Source of the DNA: Melioribacter sp.
Lineage (GTDB): Bacteria > Bacteroidota > Ignavibacteria > Ignavibacteriales > Melioribacteraceae
Assembly: GCA_026417975.1 (NCBI GenBank)
Contig: JAOACD010000016.1
Span: 186,001-250,000 of the forward strand
DNA: 64,000 bases
Direction: 5' to 3'
The translations under genes were made by a program, and so were the position numbers. The notes beneath the pieces were generated by a model, which was not told where the DNA came from, ran no database searches, and worked only from the letters and a program-made list of their open reading frames with translations. Positions 17,722 through 27,808 of the stretch are shown here, piece by piece (position 1 is the first letter of the stretch; each line of letters begins with the position of its first letter).

Positions 17722-19563
17722 ATGGCAAAAATAACACGAATAATAGAAGATGTAACTGTAAGATTTGCTGGTGATTCTGGTGATGGAATGCAACTCACTG
17801 GATCACAATTTACAGATACAACAGCAATCGTTGGTAATGACTTAAGTACATTACCAGACTTCCCTGCCGAAATTCGTGCTCCTGCAGGGTCGCTTTTTGG
17901 CGTAAGTGGTTTTCAACTACACTTTAGTAGTAAAGATATTCAGACACCTGGAGATACTCCTGATGTGCTAGTTGCAATGAATCCAGCTGCATTAAAAGTT
18001 AATCTTAAAGATTTGAAACCAAATGCTACAATTATAATAAATTCTAGTGCATTTGATGCAAAAAACTTAAAGTTAGCAAATTACGAAACAAATCCGCTTG
18101 AAGATGGAACACTTGCGGGCTATAATGTTATTGCTGTTCCATTAACTCAATTAACTATGGCAGCATTAGAGGATATAAATTTATCAACAAAAGAAAAAGA
18201 AAGATGCAAAAATTTTTTTGCTCTTGGATTAATGTATTGGATGTTTAATCGACCTCTTGATGTTACAATAAAGTGGATTGAAACAAAGTTTAAAAGTAGA
18301 CCTGAACTTGTTGAAGCTAATAAACGAGCTCTTCAAGCTGGTTATAATTATGGGGATACTACAGAAATATTTACAACAAGGTATGAAGTAAAAGCTGCAG
18401 AATTACCAAAAGGAATTTATAGAAATATTTCTGGTAATGAAGCAACAGCACTTGGTTTCATAACTGCGTCTTTAAGAAGTGGATTAAAGCTATTTTTGGG
18501 TTCATATCCTATTACGCCGGCTTCAGAAATTTTACAGGAATTAAGTAAATATAAAGAATATGATGTAATTACTTTTCAGGCAGAAGATGAAATTTCAGGT
18601 ATATCGGCTGCAATAGGAGCAGCTTTTGCTGGTGCTCTTGCTATTACAACAACTTCTGGCCCAGGATTTTCACTAAAAACAGAAGCACTCGGACTTGCTG
18701 TTATGACTGAATTACCTCTTGTAGTTGTAGATGTTCAAAGAAGTGGTCCAAGTACAGGAATGCCTACTAAAACTGAGCAAGCAGATTTACTTCAAGCAAT
18801 GTTTGGACGACATGGAGAAGCCCCGGTTGTAATTCTTGCTGCTCAAAGTCCTGCAGATTGTTTTTATATGGCCATAGAAGCATCTAAAATTGCTATTGAA
18901 TATATGACTCCTGTTATTCTTTTAACAGATGGCTACTTGGCTTTTGGTTCAGAACCATTAAGAATTCCTCAGTTTGATGAACTACCTGAAATTAATGTCA
19001 AATTTAGAACAGAACCCGAAGGATTTTATCCGTATCTTCGTGATGAAAATCTTGTCCGTCCTTGGGCAATACCTGGAACACCAGGACTTGAACATAGAAT
19101 TGGAGGATTAGAAAAAAGTAACATTTATGGAAGCGTAAGTTACGATCCAGAAAATCATGAAGAGATGGTAAAAATAAGAAAACAAAAAGTTGATAATGTT
19201 CAAAAGATTATACCTGACTTACAAGTAGAAGGAGAACAAGAAGGAGAACTTCTTGTTTTAGGATGGGGAAGTACTTATGGAGCAATAAAAGAAGCAATTT
19301 ATAATGTTAGACAGAAAGGATTTACTGTTTCTCAGGCACATTTACGTTATATAAATCCTTTCCCTCGAAATCTTGGTGATGTACTTAATAGATTCAAAAA
19401 AGTACTAATTCCGGAACTTAATCTTGGACATTTAGCGTTTCTTATTAAAGGAAAATATTTGAAGGATGTAATTCAGTTAAATAAAGTTCAGGGACGTCCT
19501 TTTAAGGTATCGGAAATTGAAAATAAAATAATGGAAGTACTTGGAGGAAAAAATGGAAACTAA
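17722..19563 (+). CDS. korA: 2-oxoacid:ferredoxin oxidoreductase, alpha subunit (gamma-alpha fusion)
   Basis: 613 residues in which the gamma domain (about 1-190; RFAGDSGDGMQLTG, PAEIRAPAGSLFGVS) precedes the alpha domain (about 215-613; SYPITPASEILQELS, TTSGPGFSLKTEA, PTKTEQADL). This is the usual KorA layout. With KorB it forms a thiamine-diphosphate enzyme that interconverts 2-oxoglutarate and succinyl-CoA plus CO2 using ferredoxin, relevant to an oxidative or reductive TCA cycle. Substrate is inferred from the two-subunit form lacking a ferredoxin-like delta subunit. It is 10 bases from the reassigned korB start. GAGAAAG lies before the ATG. Confidence 0.92.
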   Translation: MAKITRIIEDVTVRFAGDSGDGMQLTGSQFTDTTAIVGNDLSTLPDFPAEIRAPAGSLFGVSGFQLHFSSKDIQTPGDTPDVLVAMNPAALKVNLKDLKPNATIIINSSAFDAKNLKLANYETNPLEDGTLAGYNVIAVPLTQLTMAALEDINLSTKEKERCKNFFALGLMYWMFNRPLDVTIKWIETKFKSRPELVEANKRALQAGYNYGDTTEIFTTRYEVKAAELPKGIYRNISGNEATALGFITASLRSGLKLFLGSYPITPASEILQELSKYKEYDVITFQAEDEISGISAAIGAAFAGALAITTTSGPGFSLKTEALGLAVMTELPLVVVDVQRSGPSTGMPTKTEQADLLQAMFGRHGEAPVVILAAQSPADCFYMAIEASKIAIEYMTPVILLTDGYLAFGSEPLRIPQFDELPEINVKFRTEPEGFYPYLRDENLVRPWAIPGTPGLEHRIGGLEKSNIYGSVSYDPENHEEMVKIRKQKVDNVQKIIPDLQVEGEQEGELLVLGWGSTYGAIKEAIYNVRQKGFTVSQAHLRYINPFPRNLGDVLNRFKKVLIPELNLGHLAFLIKGKYLKDVIQLNKVQGRPFKVSEIENKIMEVLGGKNGN

Positions 19564-20593
19564 GATAGATGAGGTAAAACCTCAGGTAAAGTATACAGCA
19601 AAAGATTTTATTCCAGATGTTGAAGTAAGATGGTGCCCAGGTTGTGGAGATTATTCTATACTTGCTCAAACACAAAGAGTTTCTCCAGATTTTGGTGAAC
19701 TAAAAGAGAATATAGTTTGGGTTTCGGGAATTGGTTGCTCAAGTAGATTTCCTTATTATATGGCAACTTATGGTTTCCATGGAATTCATGGACGAGCTGC
19801 TGCAATAGCAACGGGTATTAAATTAGCTAATCCTAAACTTCAAGTTTGGATTGCTACTGGTGATGGAGATATGCTGAGTATTGGAGGTAATCATTTTATT
19901 CACGCATGTAGAAAGAATGTTAATCTAAAGATAGTTTTGTTTAACAACAAAATTTATGGGTTAACTAAAGGTCAATACTCACCAACTTCAGAAAAAGGTA
20001 AAGTTACTAAATCTTCTCCTTATGGTACTGTTGAATTTCCTTTTAATGCTATAAAGTTGGCAGATGCCGCTGGTGCAACTTTTATTGCAAGAACTACTGA
20101 TAGAGAAACTAAACACATGCAAGAAATACTTTTAAGAGCTGCTAAACATAATGGCCTTGCATTTATAGAAATTTATCAGAACTGTGTAATATTTAATGAT
20201 GGTGCTTTCTCTAATTTAACTGATAAGGAAACTAAAGCAGATAACATCTTATTACTTGAACACAATAAACCTCTTGTTTTCGGAGCAAATAGAGATAAAG
20301 GAATAAAACTTGACGGATTAAATCCTGTAGTAATTAATTTGAATGATGGAATTCATTCTATTAATGATTGCTGGGTGCATGATGAGTTTGATGATAATCC
20401 AACTAGAGGTTTTATACTATCAAGATTTACTGACATTCCTGGAATGCCCACTCCAATTGGTGTATTCCGCCAATTTAACAAACCAACCTTTGATGGTGAT
20501 TACGTTAATCAAATTGAAGAAGTTAAAGCCAAGAAAGGTAAAGGAACTTACGAAAAATTGATGTTTAGCGGTAACCTTTGGGAAGTCAATTAA
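19553..20593 (+). CDS. korB: 2-oxoacid:ferredoxin oxidoreductase, beta subunit
   Basis: 346 residues from ATG 19553, chosen over an upstream in-frame TTG at 19541 because GGAGG (19543-19547) lies at the right distance from 19553. The thiamine-diphosphate site is visible: WCPGCGDYS, GIGCSSRFPYY, and GDGDMLSIGGNHF ending in NNKIYGLTKGQ. The Cys residues in these motifs and a later Cys (QNCVIFN) are the usual [4Fe-4S] ligands. Acts with KorA. The 5' end overlaps korA by 11 bases. A strong terminator at 20613-20648 ends the operon. Confidence 0.95.
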   Translation: METKIDEVKPQVKYTAKDFIPDVEVRWCPGCGDYSILAQTQRVSPDFGELKENIVWVSGIGCSSRFPYYMATYGFHGIHGRAAAIATGIKLANPKLQVWIATGDGDMLSIGGNHFIHACRKNVNLKIVLFNNKIYGLTKGQYSPTSEKGKVTKSSPYGTVEFPFNAIKLADAAGATFIARTTDRETKHMQEILLRAAKHNGLAFIEIYQNCVIFNDGAFSNLTDKETKADNILLLEHNKPLVFGANRDKGIKLDGLNPVVINLNDGIHSINDCWVHDEFDDNPTRGFILSRFTDIPGMPTPIGVFRQFNKPTFDGDYVNQIEEVKAKKGKGTYEKLMFSGNLWEVN

Positions 20594-20612
20594 ATTATTA
20601 TTTCCTACATTA

Positions 20613-20648
20613 AAAAAGGCGAAGTTATGCTTCGCCTTTTTTTATTTT
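20613..20648 (+). terminator. Rho-independent terminator of korAB
   Basis: AAAAGGCGAAG (20614-20624... first arm) pairs with CTTCGCCTTTT across a short TTATG loop, followed by an almost unbroken T-run to 20648. It is 20 bases after the korB stop and is one of the strongest hairpins in the window. Confidence 0.93.
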
Positions 20649-20694
20649 TCTACGTATATCTTTATCTTTATAATTCTAAATTATGGGGATATTT

Positions 20695-21693
20695 ATGAGT
20701 AATCTAAATCTACTAAAAGAATTGTTACTTAATAATTTTTCATTTATTCTTACAACTCATGTTAATCCAGATGCAGACGCAATTGGTTCAGAACTTGCAC
20801 TTTATTACATATTAAAAAAACTTGGCAAGAAAGTTTTGGTAATTAACCATAGTGCTACACCCTACAATCTAGAGTTTCTTGATGATGAAAATGTAATACA
20901 AAAATTTGACGTTGAAGTTCATCAAAAAAATTTTGATGAGACAGAAGTTATAATTTTTGTAGATTTGAATCGTATAAATAGAGTAATAAAAGTGGCTGAA
21001 TGTGTTAAAAACTTTAAAGGTATTAAAATTTGTATTGATCATCATCAAGATCCTGAAAATTCATTTGATTATATATTTGGTGACACAAAATATTCTGCTA
21101 CAGGAGAAATTATTTATGACTTTATAGAAGAAACAAATATTGTAGAGATTGATTACAAAATAGCTAGCCTACTTTATGCAGCAATAATGACAGATACTGG
21201 TTCTTTTCGGTATGAACGTACTACACCTAGATTACATAGAATAGTTGCAGAACTTCTTGAAACTGGAGTCAATCCAACAGAAATTTATGATAAAATTTAT
21301 AATCAATTTAATTTTAGTAGAATTAAATTATTAGGAAAAGCTCTAAGCACTATCGAGTTGGATTCTACAGGTAAAATAGCTTATATGGTAGTTACACAGT
21401 ATGACCAATCGACTTATGAAACTACTGAAGATGATATTGATGGATTTGTTTCATATTGCCTTTCAATAAAGGGAGTTGAAATTGGTATTTTATTTTATGA
21501 GCTAAAAGATGGTCTTAAAATAAGTTTTAGGTCCAAAGGGAAAATTGATGTTAATAAACTTGCTGAAGAATATGGTGGCGGTGGGCATTTGAATGCTTCT
21601 GGAACAAGAATGTTTAATGTTAAAATTGATGATATAAAAGAAAAAGTTATTTCAACGGCACAAAAGTATATCGAGGTGAAAAATGTTGTTTAA
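20695..21693 (+). CDS. nrnA: DHH-family nanoRNase/pAp phosphatase
   Basis: 332 residues from ATG 20695; the alternative ATG at 20683 lacks a ribosome site, whereas TGGGGAT precedes 20695. NrnA removes nucleotides from very short RNAs and hydrolyses 3'-phosphoadenosine 5'-phosphate. Motifs of the DHH/DHHA1 fold: THVNPDADAIGSE (about residues 19-31), VDLNRINR, CIDHHQDPENS (the DHH core), the ATGEIIYDF and TDTGSFRY segments, and GGGGHLNASG in the DHHA1 domain. It overlaps pepA by 11 bases. Confidence 0.93.
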   Translation: MSNLNLLKELLLNNFSFILTTHVNPDADAIGSELALYYILKKLGKKVLVINHSATPYNLEFLDDENVIQKFDVEVHQKNFDETEVIIFVDLNRINRVIKVAECVKNFKGIKICIDHHQDPENSFDYIFGDTKYSATGEIIYDFIEETNIVEIDYKIASLLYAAIMTDTGSFRYERTTPRLHRIVAELLETGVNPTEIYDKIYNQFNFSRIKLLGKALSTIELDSTGKIAYMVVTQYDQSTYETTEDDIDGFVSYCLSIKGVEIGILFYELKDGLKISFRSKGKIDVNKLAEEYGGGGHLNASGTRMFNVKIDDIKEKVISTAQKYIEVKNVV

Positions 21694-23176
21694 TCTAAAA
21701 TTTATAGCAGAGAATGATCTACTAAAATTTGAAAAAAATTCTGCACTTGTAAAATTTTTTATAGATACTAATAAACTTGAAAGGCAACTTATTAATTTTT
21801 TTGATTCACTAAATTTGAAAATAAGTGATTTTCAAAAGCAAAGCTTTCTTGATAAAAAAAATGACGAATTAGTTTATCATAATTCTTCTGGTGAACCATC
21901 GATTATTTTTATTAAAAAATTGAAGATTGATAAGGAATTCAATTGTGATTTTTTTAGAAACTTTTTTGCAGGATTGATAAAATCCTTGTCGAATAAAAAT
22001 TTGAATAGTATCAATATTGTTACTCCTATTTATGAACCTTTTAGAAATTATTTTGATAGTATTGCATATTTAATTCAAACTATTATTGAAGGTATATTTT
22101 TAGGCAACTACACTTTTGACAAGTATAAATCAGATAAAAGTAATTCCAAAAATCTATCTGTGAAAATTCATTATACAGATAAAATAATTGTTAAAAAAAT
22201 TATTGATGAAACTGAAAAAATAATGTCCTCTGTTTATTTCGCTCGAGACTTGGTTAACGAGCCTCCTATTACTTTAACACCAATAGAATTAGCAAAAAGG
22301 GCTAAAGAAGAATTAAAAAAACATGGGATTACAGTTAGAATATTTGATAAAAATGAGTTAAAAAAAAGAAAGATGAATGCTATTCTAGCTGTGGGAAATG
22401 GTAGTAATAATCCTCCTTGTATGATAGTCTGTAACTATAAACCGAATAAACCTAAGAAAAAAATTGCATTAGTAGGGAAAGGGGTTACATATGATTCTGG
22501 TGGATTGTCAATTAAACCTTCGAGTGGTATGTCTGATATGAAAGCTGATATGTCTGGTGGTGCTGTGGTTTTAGCTGCAATAAAACTAGCTGCTATGCTT
22601 AAATTGCCTATCGAATTAATTGCTATAGTACCAGCAGTAGAAAATATGCCTGGAGGAAATTCTTATAAACCAGGTGATGTAATTGTAACGTCTTCAGGTA
22701 AAAGTATAGAAGTGAAGGATACAGATGCAGAAGGAAGGATAATATTAGCAGATGCATTATATTATGCATCTTTACAAAAGCCTGATCAAATAATTGATTT
22801 TGCAACCTTAACAGGTTCATGCGTTGTAGCTCTTGGTGAAATAGCAGCAGGTCTTTTTACTTCTAACGATGATTTAGCTGAAAAATTATATAAAGCAGGG
22901 ATGAAAACATTTGAAAGAGTATGGCGGTTACCTTTCTGGAATGATTATAAGTTGATGATTAAAAGTGAAATTGCAGATGTTGCAAACTTAGGTCCTCGCT
23001 GGGGAGGCGCTATTACTGCAGCAAAATTTTTAGAACACTTTGTGGATGAAAAAATACCATGGGCACATATCGATATTGCGGGACCTGCCATTAAGCATAA
23101 ATCAAATAACTATACTGAAAGGTATGATACTGGATTTGGTGTAAGACTAATAATTGAATATTTGAAAAATATTTAA
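21683..23176 (+). CDS. pepA: Leucyl aminopeptidase (M17 family)
   Basis: 497 residues, typical length. The C-terminal catalytic half carries the M17 two-metal site: VGKGVTYDSGGLSIKP with catalytic Lys and Asp, MKADMSGGA, and the signature DTDAEGRIILADAL. It continues with TLTGSCVVALG and the bicarbonate-binding region. The N-terminal half is poorly conserved, as usual. The enzyme removes N-terminal residues from peptides in the cytosol as a hexamer. The start, overlapping the end of nrnA by 11 bases, is supported by GAGGTG before the ATG. Confidence 0.95.
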   Translation: MLFNLKFIAENDLLKFEKNSALVKFFIDTNKLERQLINFFDSLNLKISDFQKQSFLDKKNDELVYHNSSGEPSIIFIKKLKIDKEFNCDFFRNFFAGLIKSLSNKNLNSINIVTPIYEPFRNYFDSIAYLIQTIIEGIFLGNYTFDKYKSDKSNSKNLSVKIHYTDKIIVKKIIDETEKIMSSVYFARDLVNEPPITLTPIELAKRAKEELKKHGITVRIFDKNELKKRKMNAILAVGNGSNNPPCMIVCNYKPNKPKKKIALVGKGVTYDSGGLSIKPSSGMSDMKADMSGGAVVLAAIKLAAMLKLPIELIAIVPAVENMPGGNSYKPGDVIVTSSGKSIEVKDTDAEGRIILADALYYASLQKPDQIIDFATLTGSCVVALGEIAAGLFTSNDDLAEKLYKAGMKTFERVWRLPFWNDYKLMIKSEIADVANLGPRWGGAITAAKFLEHFVDEKIPWAHIDIAGPAIKHKSNNYTERYDTGFGVRLIIEYLKNI

Positions 23177-23268
23177 AGTAATTATCTTATTAATAATTTT
23201 TTATCATAATAATAACATTTATCTATTTCATTTTTAAGTAAGACTTGTTTTTAATCAGATTTCATTTT

Positions 23269-23284
23269 TGGCATTTAACTTGAG
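23269..23284 (+). promoter_or_regulatory. Weak sigma54-like element before the glycoside hydrolase
   Basis: TGGCAT (23269-23274), 5 bases, then TTGAG (23280-23284). The GG and the spacing fit a -24/-12 promoter, but the -12 GC is GA. Transcription from it would leave a very short leader before the ATG at 23312. In such AT-rich DNA this may be chance. Confidence 0.2.
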
Positions 23285-23311
23285 CTAAGTTTTGATAAAA
23301 AAGGTGCTGTA

Positions 23312-25480
23312 ATGAAACTAATAAGAAATTTATTTCTTATTATATTTTTAATTTTTTCATTTGTTTACCCCCAGAATAATAGAATCAGATACAATAATCA
23401 GAACTTATTTTTGAGTGGTACAAACTTAGCTTGGTTGAATTTTGCGCAAGATGTTGGTGTAGGAAAAACTAATTTTGATGCATTTGCAGAAATTCTGTTA
23501 ACAATTCATGATAATGGTGGAAATGCTTTGCGGTGGTGGTTACATACAGATGGAACCACTACACCTGAATTTGATAATTCTGGTCGTGTAATTGGACCTG
23601 GTAAAACTACAATATCTGATATAAAAAAAGTTTTAGACTTGGCATGGGAGAGAGAGGTTGGAGTTATTCTCTGTCTTTGGTCTTTTGATATGTTACGCTC
23701 AAATAAAGGGAGTGTAGTTTTAGATAGAAATAAAAAATTGCTACTCGATACAAATTATACAAGAGCTTATATAAATAATTGCTTAATCCCTATGGTTGAT
23801 TCTCTTAAAGGCCATCCTGCAATAATCGCTTGGGAAATTTTTAATGAACCAGAAGGAATGAGCAGTGAATATGGCTGGCAAGAAATTCAGCGAGTGCCAA
23901 TGTCAGCAATTCAGCGGTTTGTTAACCTGTGTGCTGGTGCTATTCATAGGACAGACCCTACTGCTAAGGTAACTAATGGTTCATGGCATATTATTGTTTT
24001 AACAGATATAACACCGCCCCCGCTTGCAAAGCTAAGTGCAGAGTACTCTATGATGAGTCTACAAGAAAAAAAAGAATTGGAAATAAGGTTCAATAAAAAA
24101 TATGGGTTTAACTTATCAGTAGATGAAATAATCAAACACTTTGAAAAAATATCAAGTACACAGAATTATAACTTTTATTCAGATGAAAGATTAATTGCTG
24201 CCGGAGGCGATAAAGATGGTAAATTAGACTTTTATACTGTTCATTATTATGATTGGGCTGGGAAAACATATTCACCATTTCATAGACCTGCAACTTTGTG
24301 GGCACTTGATAAACCTCTTGTTATAGGTGAATTTCACATTAAAAATACTTTTGATATTCCTAAAGATTATCTTTATGCCTCTCTTTACAATAATGGTTAT
24401 GCAGGTGCATTAGCTTGGTCTTGGACTGATAATCAAGTTACAAGCGTTAATGATATACTAAAGAGTCTAAAATTTATGTGGGATAATTACAAAAATGATA
24501 TCGACTTAATTGGAATAGGTGGAGATTGGCCTATAGTTTCTATTGTAAATCCAACTAATAATGCTGAATTTCCTGAAAATGCATCAATAAATATTGAGGC
24601 AAATGCGTATGATAATGATGGTAATATTGTTTTAGTAGAATTTTTTGTTAATGATACTTTGAAAATAGGAGAGGTTGTTAATCCACCGTATTTTATAGTT
24701 TGGTCTAATGTTAAATCTGGTTTATATAATTTAACAGCTGTTGCAACAGATAACCAGGGACATAGAAGAATTTCAAGCAAAGTTCAAATTAAAGTTGGTG
24801 TACCACCTTTTACTAGACTTGAAGCTGAGGGAGCTGTTAAACAAGGTAGTGGTATCACAGTAAAATCGGATAAGAATGCAAGTAGAGGTGCATATGTTGA
24901 TGCTGCAACGCAAAGTGGAACTATAACATGGACTATTCCAAGTGTTCCAGTTGCAGGTAAGTATGAAATTGCTTTTGGATATAGGCTCGCTTATGATACA
25001 CCGAAAAATCAATATATTAATGTTAATGGGGTAAGAGTAGCTGAATTGAGGTTTGATGGCCCCACAAACGTGTGGTTAGAAAAAAGTCTTACTGTTGACC
25101 TAGTTCAAGGCAAGAATACAATTCAAATGGAACTATTTTGGGGATGGATGCACATAGATTATTTAGCAGTGCCAACTATTTTGCTTACTTCGACTGAAAC
25201 ATTTGCAAATATACCTAATTCTTATACCTTAAGTCAAAACTATCCTAACCCGTTCAATCCATACACTTTTATTGAATATCAGTTGCCTTCTGCTGAAAAA
25301 GTTGAACTTAAGGTTTATGATTTACTTGGTAGGCTGGTTACTACTATTGTTGATGAATTTCAAAACGCTGGTTCTTATAAAGTAATCTTTGATGGTTCTA
25401 ATCTATCAAGTGGAGTTTATTTTTATAGATTACGTACAAATAATTATTGTGAAACTAAATGTATGGTACTTTTAAAATAA
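23312..25480 (+). CDS. Secreted clan-A glycoside hydrolase (GH5-like) with Ig-like, CBM and T9SS sorting domains
   Basis: 722 residues. Order: signal peptide (about 1-22), a (beta/alpha)8 glycosidase (about 25-400) with acid/base Glu179 in FNEPEG and nucleophile Glu340 in VIGEFH, an Ig-like domain (about 410-500; DNDGNIVLVEFFVND), a CBM6/35-like beta-sandwich (about 505-630; RLEAEGA, WGWMHIDYLAV) and a type IX sorting domain (about 640-722) with QNYPNPFNP and SGVYFYRL. Likely hydrolyses a beta-linked polysaccharide such as mannan or cellulose outside the cell, held on the surface after T9SS export. Resembles mannan endo-beta-mannosidases, but the exact family needs a search. It stands alone. 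Confidence 0.87.
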   Translation: MKLIRNLFLIIFLIFSFVYPQNNRIRYNNQNLFLSGTNLAWLNFAQDVGVGKTNFDAFAEILLTIHDNGGNALRWWLHTDGTTTPEFDNSGRVIGPGKTTISDIKKVLDLAWEREVGVILCLWSFDMLRSNKGSVVLDRNKKLLLDTNYTRAYINNCLIPMVDSLKGHPAIIAWEIFNEPEGMSSEYGWQEIQRVPMSAIQRFVNLCAGAIHRTDPTAKVTNGSWHIIVLTDITPPPLAKLSAEYSMMSLQEKKELEIRFNKKYGFNLSVDEIIKHFEKISSTQNYNFYSDERLIAAGGDKDGKLDFYTVHYYDWAGKTYSPFHRPATLWALDKPLVIGEFHIKNTFDIPKDYLYASLYNNGYAGALAWSWTDNQVTSVNDILKSLKFMWDNYKNDIDLIGIGGDWPIVSIVNPTNNAEFPENASINIEANAYDNDGNIVLVEFFVNDTLKIGEVVNPPYFIVWSNVKSGLYNLTAVATDNQGHRRISSKVQIKVGVPPFTRLEAEGAVKQGSGITVKSDKNASRGAYVDAATQSGTITWTIPSVPVAGKYEIAFGYRLAYDTPKNQYINVNGVRVAELRFDGPTNVWLEKSLTVDLVQGKNTIQMELFWGWMHIDYLAVPTILLTSTETFANIPNSYTLSQNYPNPFNPYTFIEYQLPSAEKVELKVYDLLGRLVTTIVDEFQNAGSYKVIFDGSNLSSGVYFYRLRTNNYCETKCMVLLK

Positions 25481-25659
25481 ATTGTATGAATTAAAACACA
25501 TTATTTTATTAACCGCATTATTAAGAGGGTCTATAACTATTATATTTATAATTTTTAGCAGAATTTACAAAATTGATATCATGACAATGTATATCTTATG
25601 TTAAAGATATTTTATATATTGTTTTTAGTTTTTCATTTTATAAATAACATAAAAAAAAT

Positions 25660-27111
25660 ATGAATAATAAAAGGAACCAATTTATTGTTGTACTCATAAT
25701 TTTTTGTTTAACAGGATTTTTGTTAATCACTAAAACTTTTTACGTAACTCAGTTTGATTATAAAAATTACTTGACTGATTATGTCTTTTTTGTCGCGATT
25801 AATATTTTATTTTGGTATTCTATATCTTATCTCTTAAATAAGTTGATAGATTATTTTTTGTGGAATAAGGTTTTTGGAATAACTGTTGGGAAATTTGGAA
25901 AAGAATGGATAAAAGAAATTTTTTCTTCTTTAATTTATACAATTTCTACAGCTTTAATTTTGAAAAATGCTTTTTGGATAAAGCTGAATATTTTCTGGAT
26001 TCTAGTTTTAATATTGCTTTTTCTTGTCTTACTTGTTATTAGACCAAAGATTCTATCACTTTTTTCGAGAGAAGCTTTTTCTTACGTTAAACCTTTCAAC
26101 TTAGGAGATTGGATATCAATTAGAAATAATGATGGTAATATAATAATTTTAGGAAAGGTCCATGCAATTTCAAGAGGTTTGGTTTTAATTAAGAACGAAA
26201 GCAATAACCTTGTTTTTGTTCCAATTAGCTTTCTGTCTAATAAAATAATAGAAAATTATACAACTGAGAATGATTACTCAAAATTTAGTACTAAGATTTG
26301 TATAGACCATAATGTTCAGATAGAAAGGGTGAAACGAATTTTACTTGCATCTGCTCAAGAGGTTTATCAATACAAAAAAATATATGGAGCCCCAGAGCCT
26401 ATTGTTCTTGTAAATGAAATTAATGAAAACGGTATAGTATATGAACTTGTCTATTGGATAAAGCAATGGACAGAAGTAAATCCCAAGGAATTTAATGATA
26501 TTATTTTAACAACAGCAATTAAAAATCTAAGTTATTCTGGAATTTATCCTGCATATCAAAAGCATGATGTATTTATGGGTAACTATCAAAAAAAATTATT
26601 TGATATTAGTGAAATTGAAGATCGAAAGAATATTTTAAAAAATGTAGAAATATTTAATTTTCTTAATGAAGATGAACTTAAAATTATTGCCGAAAATGTT
26701 AATATGAAAGTTTTTCATAAAAATGAATTTGTGATAAAAGAAGGTGAAGAAGGGAAATCTATGTTTATACTTGTAGAAGGATTATTAAATGTATTTGTTA
26801 AAAATCAAGAGGGAATTGAGGTCCATGTAGGAAATATTAGAGCAGGTGATTTTTTTGGAGAAATGTCTTTGTTTACAGGTGAAAGGCGTTCTGCCACAGT
26901 TGTTGCAAAAACAGATTCTTTAATATTTGAGATAAACAAAGAGATTATTTCACCAATAATACATAGTCGAAAAAATTTAGCTGAAGAATTCGGGAAAATA
27001 ATTGCTCAAAGACAAGCAATAAACATAGATAGAATAGCAGAATCACAAGTTCATGAAAAGTCATTGTTGAAAGTAATAATCGAAAGAATTAAAAATTTCT
27101 TTAACTTATAA
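25660..27111 (+). CDS. MscS-type mechanosensitive channel fused to a cyclic-nucleotide-binding domain
   Basis: 483 residues. Four or so hydrophobic helices (about 8-28, 40-66, 85-108, 110-135) lead to the MscS beta domain (KPFNLGDWISIRNNDG, ... VFVPISFLSNKII) and an alpha/beta cytoplasmic domain. From about 325 a complete cNMP-binding domain follows (NEFVIKEGEEGKSMFILVEG, GDFFGEMSLFTGERRSATV). This is the architecture of bacterial cyclic-nucleotide-gated MscS-like channels, which may be opened by cAMP rather than by membrane tension. The 3' end overlaps the convergent lolD-like gene by 11 bases. Domains certain; gating inferred. Confidence 0.9.
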   Translation: MNNKRNQFIVVLIIFCLTGFLLITKTFYVTQFDYKNYLTDYVFFVAINILFWYSISYLLNKLIDYFLWNKVFGITVGKFGKEWIKEIFSSLIYTISTALILKNAFWIKLNIFWILVLILLFLVLLVIRPKILSLFSREAFSYVKPFNLGDWISIRNNDGNIIILGKVHAISRGLVLIKNESNNLVFVPISFLSNKIIENYTTENDYSKFSTKICIDHNVQIERVKRILLASAQEVYQYKKIYGAPEPIVLVNEINENGIVYELVYWIKQWTEVNPKEFNDIILTTAIKNLSYSGIYPAYQKHDVFMGNYQKKLFDISEIEDRKNILKNVEIFNFLNEDELKIIAENVNMKVFHKNEFVIKEGEEGKSMFILVEGLLNVFVKNQEGIEVHVGNIRAGDFFGEMSLFTGERRSATVVAKTDSLIFEINKEIISPIIHSRKNLAEEFGKIIAQRQAINIDRIAESQVHEKSLLKVIIERIKNFFNL

Positions 27112-27808
27112 TTTTTACACTCGATATCATTCCATCTTTTATTTCATAAACATAATCGCCTAAGCTTATTAATTGTGGATTGTGAGTAACAATTAAAAAG
27201 GTTACACCTAAATTTCTATTTAATTCAATAAATAAGTTATGAATTGCATCACTATTTTTTGAATCTAAGTTTCCTGTTGGTTCATCAGCAAAAATGATTG
27301 ATGGCTTATTAGCTAATGCTCTTGCAATAGCAACTCTTTGTTGTTCGCCCCCTGAAAGCTCAGAAGGTTTATGATGTATTCTATCTTTTAGCCCTACCAA
27401 CTCGAGAAGTTCTTCGGCTCTGTTTTGTGCCTCTTTTAATGTAGCTCCATTTATCATTATTGGTATTGCAACATTTTCTAATGCGTCAAATTCAGGTAAC
27501 AAATGATGAAATTGAAAAACAAAACCAATATTTTTATTCCTGAAACTTGATAGGTTGTCGTCGTTCATTTTTAAAATATCAGTCCCCTTAATTTTAACTT
27601 CACCGCTATCTGGTAAATCTAATCCACTTAAGATGTGCAATAAGGTACTTTTACCTGCCCCAGATGCTCCAACTATTAATGTAATTTTGCCTTCTTCAAT
27701 ATTTAGTGTAATGCCTTTTAATACTTCTATTTTTATTTCTTTTGTTTTATAGAAAGATTTTTTTACTTCTATTGCTTCTATTATGTAATTGTTCATCATA
27801 TCACTCAT
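27101..27808 (-). CDS. lolD: LolD-like ABC transporter ATP-binding protein
   Basis: 235 residues. Walker A GASGAGKS (about residues 43-50), Q-loop [17 protein letters not shown] (typical of the LolD/MacB subgroup), signature [15 protein letters not shown], Walker [13 protein letters not shown] and the H-loop VTHNP. LolD powers extraction of lipoproteins from the inner membrane for outer-membrane delivery. Its start overlaps the stop of the preceding permease by 8 bases, and that gene is 2 bases from another permease. An alternative ATG at 27799 has a better, still weak, ribosome site. Many lipoproteins in this window fit a need for Lol transport. Confidence 0.9.
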   Translation of the reverse strand: MSDMMNNYIIEAIEVKKSFYKTKEIKIEVLKGITLNIEEGKITLIVGASGAGKSTLLHILSGLDLPDSGEVKIKGTDILKMNDDNLSSFRNKNIGFVFQFHHLLPEFDALENVAIPIMINGATLKEAQNRAEELLELVGLKDRIHHKPSELSGGEQQRVAIARALANKPSIIFADEPTGNLDSKNSDAIHNLFIELNRNLGVTFLIVTHNPQLISLGDYVYEIKDGMISSVKIIS

